64,000 nucleotides of DNA from Isochrysis galbana (GCA_018136815.1 CM030943.1:2660303-2724302), one strand, 5' to 3'; positions 52,391 to 62,789 are shown, counted from the first letter of the stretch. Made by a program: numbers and translations. Notes: a model not told the origin generated them from the sequence alone.

Positions 52391-52941
52391 CTCTCCTCTC
52401 TCCTCTCTCCTCTTCCTCTCTCCTCTCCTCTCTCTCTCTCTCCTCTCTCCTCTCTCCTCTCTCCTCTCTCCTTCTCTCCTCTCTCCTCCTCCCTCCCTCT
52501 CCTCCTCCTCCCTCCTCCCTCTCCCCTCTCTCCCTCTCTCCTCTCTCCTCTCTCCTCTCTCCTCTCTCCCTCTCTCCTCTCTTCCTCTTCTCCCTCTCTC
52601 CTCCTCTCTTTCCTCTCTCTCTCTCTCTCTCTTCTCCTTCTCCTCTCTCCTCTCTCCTCTCTCCTCTCTCCTTCTTCTCTCTCTCTCTCTCTCCTTCTCC
52701 TCTCTCCCTCTTCTCCTCTCTCTCTCCCCCCTCTCCTCTCTCCTCTCCCTCCTCTCTCCCTCCTCTTCCTCTCTCCTCCTCCTCTCCCTCTCTCCTCTCT
52801 CCTCCTCTCTCTCCTCTCTCCCTCTCTCCTCCTCTCTCCTCTCTCCCTCCCCCTCCTCCTCTCTCCTCTCTCCTCTCTCTCTCCTCCTCCCTCTCCCTCT
52901 CTCCTCTCTCCTCTCTCCTCTCTCCTCTCTCTCTCCTCTCT
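52191..52941. repeat. CT-rich satellite with CCTCTCT heptamer units, up to assembly gap
   Basis: The plus strand is nearly pure C/T. Much of it reads as CCTCTCT repeated, with indels and (CT)n stretches. This is the opposite orientation of the satellite at 62790-64000. Long Ser/Leu-rich ORFs here are artefacts. Confidence 0.9.
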
Positions 52942-53041
52942 NNNNNNNNNNNNNNNNNNNNNNNNNNNNNNNNNNNNNNNNNNNNNNNNNNNNNNNNNNN
53001 NNNNNNNNNNNNNNNNNNNNNNNNNNNNNNNNNNNNNNNNN
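52942..53041. other. Assembly gap (100 N)
   Basis: Exactly 100 N; real length unknown. It is placed inside low-complexity sequence, where assembly commonly fails. Confidence 0.99.
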
Positions 53042-53604
53042 TGGTGGTCGGACGGCGGGGCGTCTGGGGGGGCTGGGGGGGGGAGGGACGGAGGCTCTGT
53101 GGAGGGAGACATGGAAGGGGGGAGGGAGGGGAGGGGGGAGAGAAGAGAGAGGAAGGGAAAAGTAAAGTACTCCGTTAGTAACTAACTCCTAGCACCCCAG
53201 TCCTCCCCCTCGGTATTTTGTCACCATGGCTGCCGGGGTCCCCCCCAAAGGCCCAAAGGTACACTCCGCCATGGCCAGGGAGGGTGCTCAGGCTGCAAGC
53301 ACACCAACCGCGTCGGTTGCTCACCTTCACAGCCGGTACGGCGTGAGGCCCCCGGGCCTCGGCGGCCTGTCATTCTATCGGCGGCCTGTCATTCTAAGCT
53401 CTAAGCGTATACTTTATTCCTGTCGTCATTAGAGGTGGGGACGAAGAAAATCGACTTTTCATATTTCACAATTGCACCCAAAGTCGATGTGAATACATGG
53501 AGAAGTGTCTCATCAAACCTACTTTTATAAGTGGGGGTCAATGGGGGCCTCGCGCCCCCCTCTCTCCATCGCGGACACCCCCCGGGGTGGGCCCGTACAT
53601 TCAA
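53042..53604. other. Intergenic, no gene seen; 19-bp tandem duplication
   Basis: CGGCGGCCTGTCATTCTA is duplicated around 53360-53397. A short ORF from 53226 (MAAGVPPKGPKVHSAMAREG) has the composition of the retroelement N-termini but no shared motif. Confidence 0.4.
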
Positions 53605-54151
53605 CCCCAGCAAGGCTAGGGAATACATTGACCAGTTAACCAGTTAAGTGTGTTAACTACCATTAAAGGGCACCCGTGGGGATGCAACTGTTAACAAACA
53701 ACCAAGTGGGATGCGCAAAGAGGCAGTTAGCTAGCTCACTACCTGTGGCGTGCGCGGCCGCGGGGGCGCGGCCTCCGAGCGCCGAGCGCCTTCGCCGCTG
53801 GTAGCGGCGCCGCGCTGCGCGCGCCCACCCTTGACATAAATAATAAATCAGTAGGAGAGTCGTAGGGAAGCTTGTCACGACACACTTGATACTTATTGAA
53901 TGAGCTCACGCACACACGCAGCACATTCATTCACATATCATCACATGCTATGTGGGGGGAAGGGGGCGGGGGCGCCCGGCGGGGGCTATGCATACCATAA
54001 TACGGCTATTTTTAGACACGTCGATAGTTAACAAGGTTGTTATCTACCACCCCCTAACCCCTGCCAGTTAACAAAACAAGTTCACCGGAGAGCACTAACA
54101 AGTTCCCAAAAAACCTACCAGTTAATGGTATTCCCTAGCCTTGAACCCCAG
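53605..54151. mobile_element. Candidate short inverted-repeat element
   Basis: AAGGCTAGGGAATAC at 53612-53626 is the exact reverse complement of GTATTCCCTAGCCTT at 54128-54142. GACCAGTTAACCAGTTAA on the left and CCAGTTAATG on the right extend the inverted similarity. The interior (~0.5 kb) has several AGTTAACA words and no ORF of note. Target duplication was not identified. Confidence 0.5.
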
Positions 54152-54345
54152 CCCCTGCCCTCTGGCAGGGGCAGGGCACTCATCAATTCAGCCCAGACCC
54201 CTAGTGGGCGCGGGTCGCGAGACGCACTCCCAGGCCCGCATGGGCCTGCTCTCGTACTGACTCCCCCCCCATCCCTGGTCGCCAGGCAGACAGGGGCCTC
54301 AGGGCTGCACCCAAGGCCAGCGAGGCGAGCGAGGGAGAGGCGGGG
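54152..54345 (-). repeat. Dispersed repeat copy 3, distal part
   Basis: The minus strand matches 60885-61055 (CCTGCCTCTCCCTCG, GACCAGG..GGGGGGGA, GGGAGTGCG, CGACCCGCGCCCACT, GGGTCTGGG). Its proximal part lies at 55566-55840, so about 1.2 kb of other sequence sits between the two parts. Confidence 0.75.
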
Positions 54346-54350
54346 GGAGG

Positions 54351-54590
54351 CGAGAAGCATTCAATCATCGCCATCACATATGAAAAAGCGTTCAATCCCC
54401 CACCCTCCACCACAGACGAGAAGCATTCAATCATCGCCATCACATATGAAAAAGCGTTCAATCCCCCACCCTCCACCACAGACGAGAAGCATTCAATCAT
54501 CGCCATCACATATGAAAAAGCGTTCAATCCCCCACCCTCCACCACAGACGAGAAGCGTTCAATCCCCACCATCCACCACAGATGAGAAGC
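54351..54590 (+). repeat. Tandem repeat, 66-bp unit, 3 full copies plus a partial
   Basis: Units start at 54351, 54417 and 54483 (CGAGAAGCATTCAATCATCG ... CACCACAGA) and are nearly identical; a shortened fourth follows from 54549. 66 is a multiple of three and the plus frame reads RSIQSSPSHMKKRSIPHPPP in each. Confidence 0.95.
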
Positions 54591-54715
54591 GTGCGTTCAA
54601 TCATCGCCATAACGTTATGTACGAAAACGCTATGCGGGCACAAAACCACTCTAGAAGCGCACTTTCCTCCACCCCCCCGAGCACAGCCACTTCGGCCTGG
54701 TGCCCCGCCCGCCTG

Positions 54716-54990
54716 CCCGCCTGCCCGCGCCTCCGCCTGCCCGCACCTCCGCCTGCCCGCACCTCCGCCTGCCCGCACCTCCGCCTGCCCGCACCTCCGC
54801 CTACCCGCACCTGCCCGCCCTCTCTCCACCTGCCCCTCTCTCTCCACCTGTTCCTCCCCGTCTCTGCCCTGCCTCCCCTCTCTCCACCTCCCCGTCTCTG
54901 CCCTGCATCCCCTCTCATCTTCTCCTCTTCTCCCCTCTCCTCTCCTCTCCTCCCCTCTCCCCTCTCCTTGTCCTTCTGCTTTTCCTCTCT
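54716..54990. repeat. 16-bp CCTGCCCGCACCTCCG tandem repeat, then CT-rich tract
   Basis: About five copies of the 16-mer lie between 54724 and 54805. This is followed by TCTCTCCACCTGCCCC variants and (CCTCT)n up to the ATG at 54998. Confidence 0.85.
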
Positions 54991-54997
54991 CTCGGTC

Positions 54998-55495
54998 ATG
55001 CAGACTGTCACCGGTGCTGTACCAGATGCCCATTCCAATGTCTCACAACTTGAAGAGCGCTTGAAGCGCAAGCGTCACCAAGAGGTGACCGAGTCGGGAG
55101 GCATCATCGAGCTTGCACCCAAGCCAATTCTCATGGCCTCCACCCAACGCGCACACACCATCGCACTCGACATCCTCATCAAGAGTGCCATCGTGCTCAA
55201 GGACCCTGACCATGACATGGAACTGGTGTTTGAAGAGACCAAGAAGGCGTTGTTGAACAATTTCCCCATGAAGCGATACCCCACGGTGCCTCGACTCCTC
55301 TCTCTCATTCAAGAAGGGTGCAATCTGAATGTGCGTTTTAAAATAGGAACAATCATCGAACAATTGGAATTCATCATCGCAGCAATCGAGCCGTATGTGA
55401 GATTTCGAATGTGTGGCCTCGAAAGGCTCATGGATTACGTCCTTCAAGTCGTCTTCATTAATCTGCTCGGGAATTGCCCGAATGAGCTTCTTCGT
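54998..55495 (+). CDS. Hypothetical protein exon (166 codons), inside a repeat copy
   Basis: Starts MQTVTGAVPDAHSNVSQLEE after a CT tract. It has a charged helix (ERLKRKRHQEVTESGG), then IELAPKPILMASTQRAH, MELVFEETKKALLNNFPMKR and a mostly helical C-terminal part (IIEQLEFIIAAIEPYVRF, LMDYVLQVVFINLLGNC). Composition is like a real folded protein. At 55496 GTAGGT could be a 5' splice site; beyond it the frame enters repeat sequence (55504 onward). I do not recognise the family. It lies between the two separated halves of dispersed repeat copy 3, so it may be a captured gene fragment. Confidence 0.5.
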
Positions 55496-55503
55496 GTAGG
55501 TAC

Positions 55504-55840
55504 TTGTCCGCTTGAGCCCAGTTTTTTCTTATTGTCCCCCAGCGGGACTTTTTCTCACACTGTGAGGTTCCTCCCCCCCCCCCCCGGTGCTTTTTCCCGG
55601 AGAGTCGGCCGGCGTCGACCGGTCCGCCTCAATGGGTTTTCCCCCATTTTAACTTGTGGGGAGTTAGAATGGGAGCCGGGGGCATGCGAGGGGGGAGATG
55701 TGGAGGGGTGCATAGTACATAGTAGTATGTGTCTGTGACAACAGCACGCGCAAGGTGTACGGGCAGGTGCGCTGAGGGCTGTCGTGTTAGTACCGGGCTA
55801 GTGAGAGTAGTGGTACTAATGCTCAGATAGATTGTTGTGG
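55504..55840 (-). repeat. Dispersed repeat copy 3, proximal part, plus shared 60-bp segment
   Basis: 55566-55840 in minus orientation matches 28228-28500 (GAGCATTAGTACC, CTCCCCACAAGTTAAAATGG, GCGGACCGGTCGACG, poly-G). 55504-55566 matches 29857-29912. Confidence 0.8.
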
Positions 55841-56524
55841 AGAAGTGTCTCATGCTATGATAAGAGCTTGTGCAAAGTTTTAGAAGCCAATTGTTTCATC
55901 GTGGCGAGTAAGAGAGCAAACAATGCGACAATGCGGTGTTTTTTTCGCGGTGGCCAGGGATTTAGGGATTTTATTAGTAGATTTTGGCGCGTTGGAACCG
56001 CAATGACGGATGCTAGTTCCCACCAAAGGCCACTTTCGGGGTTGCGGGGCTGGAACCCCGTCCTCTACCGTCCCCAAAGGGCAGACGTGTCAGCACACAA
56101 CGCACAACGCACAACATTCGCCCGAGCTATCGAGCCCTTCCTTCCGACAGCTGACATGCTGATGCGCTGATGCTGACGCGCCTATTCTGATAGTATAGGC
56201 CGAGGATCTACAGGGTTGGGGTGCAAGATAATGTTGAACATTCGATGTTAAGGTGGTGGGGGCCTCCTGGGGATGCCCCCCGAACAGCCCGAGCTCCACA
56301 GGCCACAAGTTGTGAATATTTCATGATGATGGGTGGGTAGCCGTGACCTCCGAAGTACTCCAAAAATGCCATTTTATTAAGTGTAGAATTCCACGCATCT
56401 AGGAAGTAAAGCCCCTTCCCGCGAACAACCCCCTTTTTTTTTGTAATGGCGGGAGGCCACCCGCCGGGGGCTTGAAAGTCCCGAGACTGGTGCCGGCCCC
56501 CTCCCGCGATGGCGATTGAGGGAG
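55841..56524. other. Intergenic, no gene seen
   Basis: Mixed-composition sequence; short ORFs on both strands carry no motif. A T run lies at 56431-56440. Confidence 0.4.
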
Positions 56525-56840
56525 GGAGGGTCAGTGGTTCGCCAGCCTCGCTCGCCGTCGCGAACGCCGGCGTCGCTGCGCCCCGGCCATCTGCCAGAGT
56601 GGGAGTGGCGCCGTTTCACGTGTAACAGTAGAACACATGTGAAATGTATCTACACGAACCCTGCGAGGGCGGCGGGGCCATGTCGATGTCGGTGTCTGGT
56701 GGGGCTGAGGCCTGCGAGCGCTTTGGCTCCGGCGGGCCTTGGGGCGGCCCCGGTGGGGCGTCGTGACGGCAGGGGGCTGGGAGGTGGGAGCGGTCGGCGC
56801 GCGCTCCGCCATCGCTGAAACTATAACAATAGTTTTAGCG
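56525..56840 (-). mobile_element. Retrotransposon 5' end, 3'-truncated copy
   Basis: The hairpin CTATTGTTATAG (minus, 56832-56821) precedes ATG 56812 and MAERAPTAPTSQPPAVTTPH, near-identical to 46748 onward. Similarity is lost within about 60 codons; the 93-codon frame ends at 56531. Confidence 0.82.
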
Positions 56841-57734
56841 AGGGTAATAGTAATAGTAATAATTCTTTATACGAATACGACGCACAAAACTGATGACGAC
56901 GAACATAGAATAAAATGCACAAACAGCCGCAAACAATGCACCCGAAAAAACACTTGTAGGCACTGCCGGCGCATGCCGGTGCTCACAATTTCGCCCACCG
57001 CGTGTGGGATGAGCACGTGGTCGTAGGTGCAGTCGAGAGCGACTAATTTATGCTGAGGTCGCGGCCCTGCCGACACGCATGCGTGCGACGGTGCGGCCTA
57101 TAACTACAAGAGCGCTAGGCGCGCTAGTGGGGGGGCGGGGGGGGAGGCGGTAACGATAAGGTGGGTAGTAATGAGCAGCACAAGCACATTCCGAGGGCGA
57201 ATTTTTGCTATTCTTTGGCGATCAAGAAATGCATCGCCGAGGTTCGTGCCTAGCGAATCAACGTCCAAACGCACTCAATCACGCTAGCGCAAATAGCCAC
57301 TTGCGTAGTTAGCCACACGTCGTTGTCATGTTGGACTCAACCGATGTAATGCGGAAACTCGCCCCGATGCTGGTTTGGGCACAACAGCTGTTTACTCGAG
57401 CTTGAGTCTTGTGTCATACTTAGGCTAGGTCACCACAAGCCACCGAGGCATGCTGGCCCCGCATAACTTAAGACTCTGCCGATGCTGTTGTAGTGACATA
57501 CAAACCTCTAAGCAGCGCATCGAAGGCATGTGACCATAGCTGCGCCTAGCTATTTCGTCGTGTTCCGATGCGTGCGGCATACGCAAAACACATCACCTCG
57601 ATGAGGATTCAACGCCCGCATCGCCATGAGGTGTTCACGGAGCGCCGGAGCCCGCCTCATCGAGAGATTCACGAGCTTTGCGAAGGGCCAGGCATGTCGA
57701 CGCCGTGGACAGAGGCTCCTGAAGGCACGAACAG
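56841..57734. other. Intergenic, no gene seen
   Basis: Starts AT-rich (TAATAGTAATAGTAATAATTC, about 56846-56866) and becomes unique sequence. It is the 3' flank of the DUF1350-like gene on the minus strand. No gene is seen. Confidence 0.4.
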
Positions 57735-59963
57735 TCACGTGGCATCCGCACAGGCCTCATCTAAAAAAGTCACTAAGGTCGACACCGTGGTGTCGAATTC
57801 CATTTGAGCATTTCCAATTGGGGAGGTCAGGTATGCTTGCGCTGTTCGCAAAGGCTCAGGAAGCGCGGGCGGCACGACGCCCCAGCCGGCGGCGCCACGC
57901 GAGCTAGCCCCGGACGTTTTGTCAGCGTTTGCAAAGCTGTTGGAACTGCCCAGACCCGAGAGGAAAGCAGCAAGCTCTGGCAGGGGCGCGTCTTGCGAGG
58001 GTGTGAGCGGGGTCAGGTGCGTGCCGGACAATTCGACGAATGAAATGGCGATGTCATCTGTTGACGCGGTGCTTCCTGAGTTTTGGATTCTTTGGTGGGG
58101 TGCGTCCTTCTGGGAATTGGTTGCTCTCTTGGCCGATTTAGAAGGCGTGTTCCCTTCCCCAGTTGCGCGTTTCGCTCCCTTTGCTCCGAAGCGGAGCGAG
58201 AGGGTGTCCCGCAAGGCGGGAGATTCATCGAGGGTGTCATCGCGAAAGCGAACGATCAAGGTCGAGTCCGCAGCATAGAGGCGAGCTAGTGAGAGACGAA
58301 CCTGCAAGTGGCAAAGTGTGACAGATCAACCGGCGCCATGGACGAGAAGTCCGTCGTCGAGCGGAGGGCGCACCTCATCAGGCGAAGGCTCAAACTCGAC
58401 GGATCCCGAGTCGACCTCTCGGAGCAGTGGCTCGATCTGGTCGCCAATAGGGAGAAGTTGTGCTGCTACCGTCACCGCCTCACTTGTCACAGCGCGAACC
58501 GTAGCTGCAGTCGGGGTGTCCCGAGGAAGCGCTTCACCCGATCTCTCGCTACTAGTTGCCGCCTTAGTGGACTCAGGAGTTCCCTTTTTCCGCTCAGCGC
58601 GCTCTGAGGCTGCCTCAACACGTCGCCGTGCCGCTGCAAGGAGCTCGATGGCGGGGACGGCAAGAGGCGCCAGCTCAAGCGCTCGTCCCAAAGCAAGCAA
58701 CCCCGAGGCCGCTGGACCAACCACCTGTAAGCAAAGTGTGCAAGGACGAGTCTGCCAGCTGCTGTGTGGTGTCAATCCCGGCAAGATCCTCCTCCCACTA
58801 GCCCGACGGCTTACGCCCATGCTGCTTTGCGCGAGCAAAAACGGCACGAGCCAAAACCTGCTCGAAGAGTGGAATCGCATCGGACGCCTTCTTGTTGTTG
58901 AACGAGAGGAAGGCGTTGGCACGTCGAGGTACGGAAGCTACACCGCCCGCGCCTACGAGTCAAATCGCTCGGCGCGCCTGGTGAGGAAAAGAGCTCCAAC
59001 AAGAACGGCACATTGGGAAGAGGGACATGGCGGTTTGGCATGTCGATTGCCGGCTCACCGACAAATGCAGAGCAGATCAACGAGTGCATCAGACATCCAG
59101 CGGAGTGTCCGACACCTAGCAGGGGCAGCGATTCCCCGCGCGCAGAGCGATACTCCCGGTCCACCACCTCGTACGCGGGCTCAAAATCTGTCAGAATCTG
59201 GACATGTGATGCAGGCTATGAGTGCGAGGGCCCGAGGCATAAACCGAGTGCTCGGAGAGTCCGAGGAGTCTCAGCTCTTGAAAAGCAGACGGAATGCACG
59301 AAGCCGTGGATATAGGGGCGCTATGTGGAGGAGGGGTCATCTGAAGGTGCTGCCAAGGGATTTTGCATAGCGGCGCGAGTAGGGTGACGAGGAGCCCCAC
59401 TGGGGACCTAACCGGTCCTCGTGACTTGGGATGCGCAAGCGAAGCGAGTCGTGAGGCCAAGGTTCCACAGTACTTGCGCCGAATTGTGCAGGACTCACCT
59501 GATCGCAGAGTACGAGGTAGTCGAACCTCAGCTTGAATGGCGTGGCGATGACGACGTAGCCCGCAGCAGCAAGCTCTTTGAGCATCGCACCGTAAGCGAC
59601 TTGAGGCGCAGCGCCCACAAACGCACCGCCCAGGAAGTGGATGATGGCGCGCGGCTCGGCGTCGGCCGGACGGAACACATAGCTACCTCCTATACGTGCT
59701 GGACCCACCACGAGCTCGACTGCGCCACCACTAGAGCGCTTAGAGCGAGAGACGTCTTGGCTTCCGCCTCCTTCCTTCTCTCCGACACCGATTCTCTCCT
59801 CTTTGGGCAGCCTGGCCGCCGGTGCGAGTGCGCGCACGTAAGGACTGTGGGGTCGGATCGTCGGCACACGCTCACACACGTGCCAGCCTTCGGCGCCAGC
59901 CAGCAGAGCCAGCAGAGAGAGGAGTGAGGGAAGAGAGAAGGGAGAGAGAGAGGAGGGTCGCAT
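57735..59963 (-). CDS. DUF1350-family alpha/beta-hydrolase-like protein, 5 exons
   Basis: Exons (minus): 59963-59499, 59197-59059, 58952-58858, 58724-58374, 58301-57735; all introns GT-AG with matching phases, giving 538 aa. The N-terminus MRPSSLSPFSLPSLLSLLAL is a signal peptide. Core motifs in order: HFLGGAFVGAAPQVAYGAML (about 109-128), VIATPFKLRFDYLVLCDQ, GVGHSAG (about 183-189, GxSxG nucleophile elbow), ANAFLSFNNKKASDAIPLFE, VEFEPSPDE, STLIVRFRDDTLDESPALR and LSGTHLTPL (His region). This order is the conserved plan of DUF1350 proteins of cyanobacteria and chloroplasts, with unknown substrate. Two low-complexity inserts (Glu/Thr/Ala-rich in exon 4, Ser/Thr-rich in exon 5) enlarge it. The signal peptide fits import into a complex plastid. 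Confidence 0.9.
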
Positions 59964-60235
59964 CGCTTCGGACGAGCAAGCACACCGACCCACACAAGAG
60001 AGAGAGAGAGAGAGGAAGAGGGTCTGAGTTGAGTTCTATTGTAGACGTGTCAGTTCTACAGTTCTACTGCCGGTGTGGCAACGTCGTCGTTTACCCCGTC
60101 GCTAGAGTGCGCTAGCCGATCGATGTTACCTCTCGTCTACACTACGTTGCTATCTATCACTGGCCCCCCTTGGTATGGGGCCGAACATGGTACTCCCACC
60201 GAGACCTAGCTAGATGGAAAAAAACAACTACAAAA
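59964..60235. other. Upstream flank of DUF1350 gene, (GA)n and unique sequence
   Basis: A (GA)n run at 59998-60015 on the plus strand (CT on the gene strand) sits 35 bp upstream of the ATG. The rest shows no gene. Confidence 0.5.
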
Positions 60236-61060
60236 AACACATTCTTGAGCGTTAGTACCTCTACTCTCACTAGACTTGCACTAACACGCCAAGCCACGAC
60301 ACACATGACCGCACCAAGTCCCAAGGCACAAACAAAACTAAGTAAGCACCTGATTATACCTCCCCCCTCGCAAGCCCCCGGCTCCCGTACGAACTCCCCA
60401 CAAGCTCATACGGGTGAAAACCCAGTTAGTCTCGCCAATGTAACCTGTACATTGAAGATTTACCAGGAAAAAGCGCCGGGGGGGGGGGGGGGGGGAGCGA
60501 GCTTTTGCAGTCGTCCCGTTGAGAGTGAGAGGCCCTTGGGGCAGGCGAGCCTGCCCGAGCATTTCTCCGCAGAATAAGCGACGGCGCCCGGGGAACCATA
60601 CGTTGAGAGGGCATCCCTGGCCGAACTTGCGCCCCACCTGTCGCCAGCCTCTCACTCCGCCCGTTTACTAATGTAAACGGGTCGCGGTTATCGGTGAATC
60701 CCCGGTCCGGGGACTGACGATTTCCGCTCTCCCTTCTTCCACTCTCTCTTCGCCCTCTCCTGCGGCGCGTGCCCATGGCGCGCGCCACGACCTGCTCTCA
60801 GGGGTCCTGAGGGGGCTCCCAGAGGGCCAGCCAGGCATCTCAGGGGGCAGTAGAGGCTGGGGCTCAGCCCCTGGCCCCTCCTGCCTCTCCCTCGCGTGCC
60901 TCGCCGGTCCTGTGTGCCCCCTGCAGGCCTCTGTCTGCCTGGTGACCAGGAGAGGGGGGGAAGAGTGAGTACTGAGTACGAGTGCTGGCCCGAGTGGGCT
61001 TAGGAGTGCGAGTCTCGACCCGCGCCCACTGGGGTCTGGGTCAGAGTGTTGAGTGCTCAG
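60236..61060 (+). repeat. Dispersed repeat, ~0.8 kb, copy 2
   Basis: Full-length match to 28228-29045, including GAGCGTTAGTACC at the start, a G run at 60479-60496 and GGCTCCCAGAGGGCCAGC. CGTTTACTAATGTAAACG at 60662-60679 is a hairpin; copy 1 has GTTTGCTAACGCAAAC at the same place, so the stem is maintained by compensating changes. Confidence 0.82.
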
Positions 61061-61241
61061 CCCATGCCAAGAGGCAGGGCGTGAGAGTGACTGACGGGCC
61101 CCCCCGGAGGGAAGTTAGTGCCCGGTGTAGGGGGGCGCAGAGCGCCCCCATTGCCCCCTATTTTAACAATAAGTTGGGGAAAAACAACTACAACAAAGAA
61201 CACAAACACAAAGGGCAAAGGGGGGGGGGCGCCAAAAAACA

Positions 61242-61480
61242 TAGGGCGGTCAAACAAGGGCTTTTGAACGTATAGTAAGGGTTGGGCTGCATTGTTTGAC
61301 CGTGGCGCGATCCCCAATACAAAAACCTCCGGGGGGGGCTACCTGCCACTACGAAAACCTTCGCGCAAAGAAATGGTGCGCTTCGCCCCCCCTCCCCCTC
61401 CCCTCTCCCCTCTCCCCCTCCGCCATGCGCGCTCGCGCGCTCACGCTCTACCCGTAAAGAATTTGCGGTGGTAACCGTGC
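61242..61480 (+). mobile_element. End of the TA-GGGCGGTC transposon family
   Basis: TA at 61242-61243, then GGGCGGTCAAACAAGGGCTT, GGGTTGGGCTGCATTG, GAAATGGTGCGCTTCG and CTCTACCCGTAAAGAAT as in the arms at 45963 and 49956. A possible diverged opposite end (ATGTTTGACCGC) lies near 61862, which would make a ~0.63-kb miniature element. Confidence 0.65.
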
Positions 61481-61620
61481 CCGGCGAACGCAGGCGCGCG
61501 TCACATAGCGCGACCTCTGGTGCTTTTTTGTCGTGGTCGTCGACGTCGATTTCGATTTCGATCTCGCACGAGCGAGAAAGCGTTTTCGGGTCTGTGTGTT
61601 GAAGTGACGTCGAAAATGTG

Positions 61621-61836
61621 CATATTTCTCATTAGATTCTGCCCCTCGTTACCAGTAGCACACCCTAACCCTAAAAAAAATCTCGTGCTAAAACCTCAAT
61701 CTTGACTTTGTGAATTTTCACCCTTAGCATATTTCTCATTAGATTCTGCCCCTCGTTACCAGTAGCACACCCTAAAAAGATCTCGTGCTAGTGCTAAAAC
61801 CTCATTCTTGACTTTGTGAATTTTCACCCTTAGCCA
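61621..61836. repeat. 108-bp tandem duplication
   Basis: CATATTTCTCATTAGATTCT ... TTTTCACCCTTAG is present at 61621-61728 and 61729-61836 with few differences. Copy 1 includes CCCTAACCCTAAA and copy 2 only CCCTAAA. Confidence 0.92.
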
Positions 61837-62789
61837 TAGAAGTTAAAAGCCCTGTTTCAGCATGTTTGACCGCTTGGCATTTCCAAGACGTTCGGGATTT
61901 TTTAAAATTAGTAAATTAGGTCGATCGAAGAAAGCGAAAGTGAAAGTTAGGGCCGTCATTTGGGCGGGCGAGCGGCGAGCGGGCCTCTACGAGCGTGTAT
62001 TTGCACTGTTGCGAGTGATGTTCTGACAATCAGGTCCTCGCGCTCTCGGATCAACTCACATCAACTCCAAGCGCCAAGCCTCTTTGATGATTGATGATTG
62101 ATGAGCCGCTACAACTGTCGTATCGTCACCCCAAAGGTGAGAGAGAGGCGGATGTCGGTCATCGGTCATTCATTTGCTCCGCATGCGCAGTTTGTTGGGC
62201 TGCAGGCTGGTGGAATGTGGAATATGGGATATGTGATGGATGGCTATAGATATAGATAGAGGCTAGAGCTAGAGGGCTAGGGCTAGTGCTAGTGGGCTGC
62301 GTGTGTGTGCAGGGACTAGGACTGTAGTGCAACGCAGCGCAAACCAAGAGAGAGAATTTTTGACCAAAATTTTCGGTGGGATGGATGCCAAAATACCAAA
62401 GAACAAAGAAAATTTGAGCGAGGCAAGCGCGAAAGTCTTGGAATTGCTAATTGCTAATTGTAATTGTAATTGACCACCACCCTACCCTATCGCTTTAACG
62501 ATAGTTAGCGCGAGGCCGGCAACCACAGGCAAATCGACGTCGAACACGCGATATATTGTCACAAACAGTGCGGTGAGCGACGATGAATGAGCTGGCAGCC
62601 CCTCAGCCCCTCAGCCCATAGCTCTTAATCATTTTGCTCTCTTCCACCCGTCTTCTCCGTTCAAATTCGACGCGCCGCGGCAGCCAGGCGACCCACCAGG
62701 ACATTTCCCGGCCATTTCCCTGAAACCTCTCTCTTCTTCTCTCTTCGGCTTCACGAGAGTTCCGTCACACTCTCTCCCGATCGAGGAGA
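61837..62789. other. Intergenic, no gene seen; isolated retrotransposon-type hairpin
   Basis: 62487-62504 is CTATCG-CTTTAA-CGATAG, differing at one base from the hairpin of the 6139-6156 copy and followed on the minus strand by AGGG. No ORF follows, so this may be a 5'-end remnant. The rest shows no gene. Confidence 0.45.

Noticed and set aside
51942-53165. Long Ser/Leu-rich and Arg/Glu-rich open frames across 52-53.2 kb on both strands
   Set aside because: They are translations of CT/GA satellite and cross an N gap. Amino-acid composition mirrors the repeat and no motif is present.
54351-54590. CRISPR-like array
   Set aside because: The 66-bp units are contiguous with no variable spacers, and the genome is eukaryotic.
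58013-58922. Separate small genes on either strand within 58.0-58.9 kb
   Set aside because: They are fragments of the five-exon DUF1350-like gene once introns are removed; plus-strand frames are shadows.
61668-61680. Telomere
   Set aside because: Only two CCCTAA units lie inside a duplicated unique segment far from any long telomeric array.
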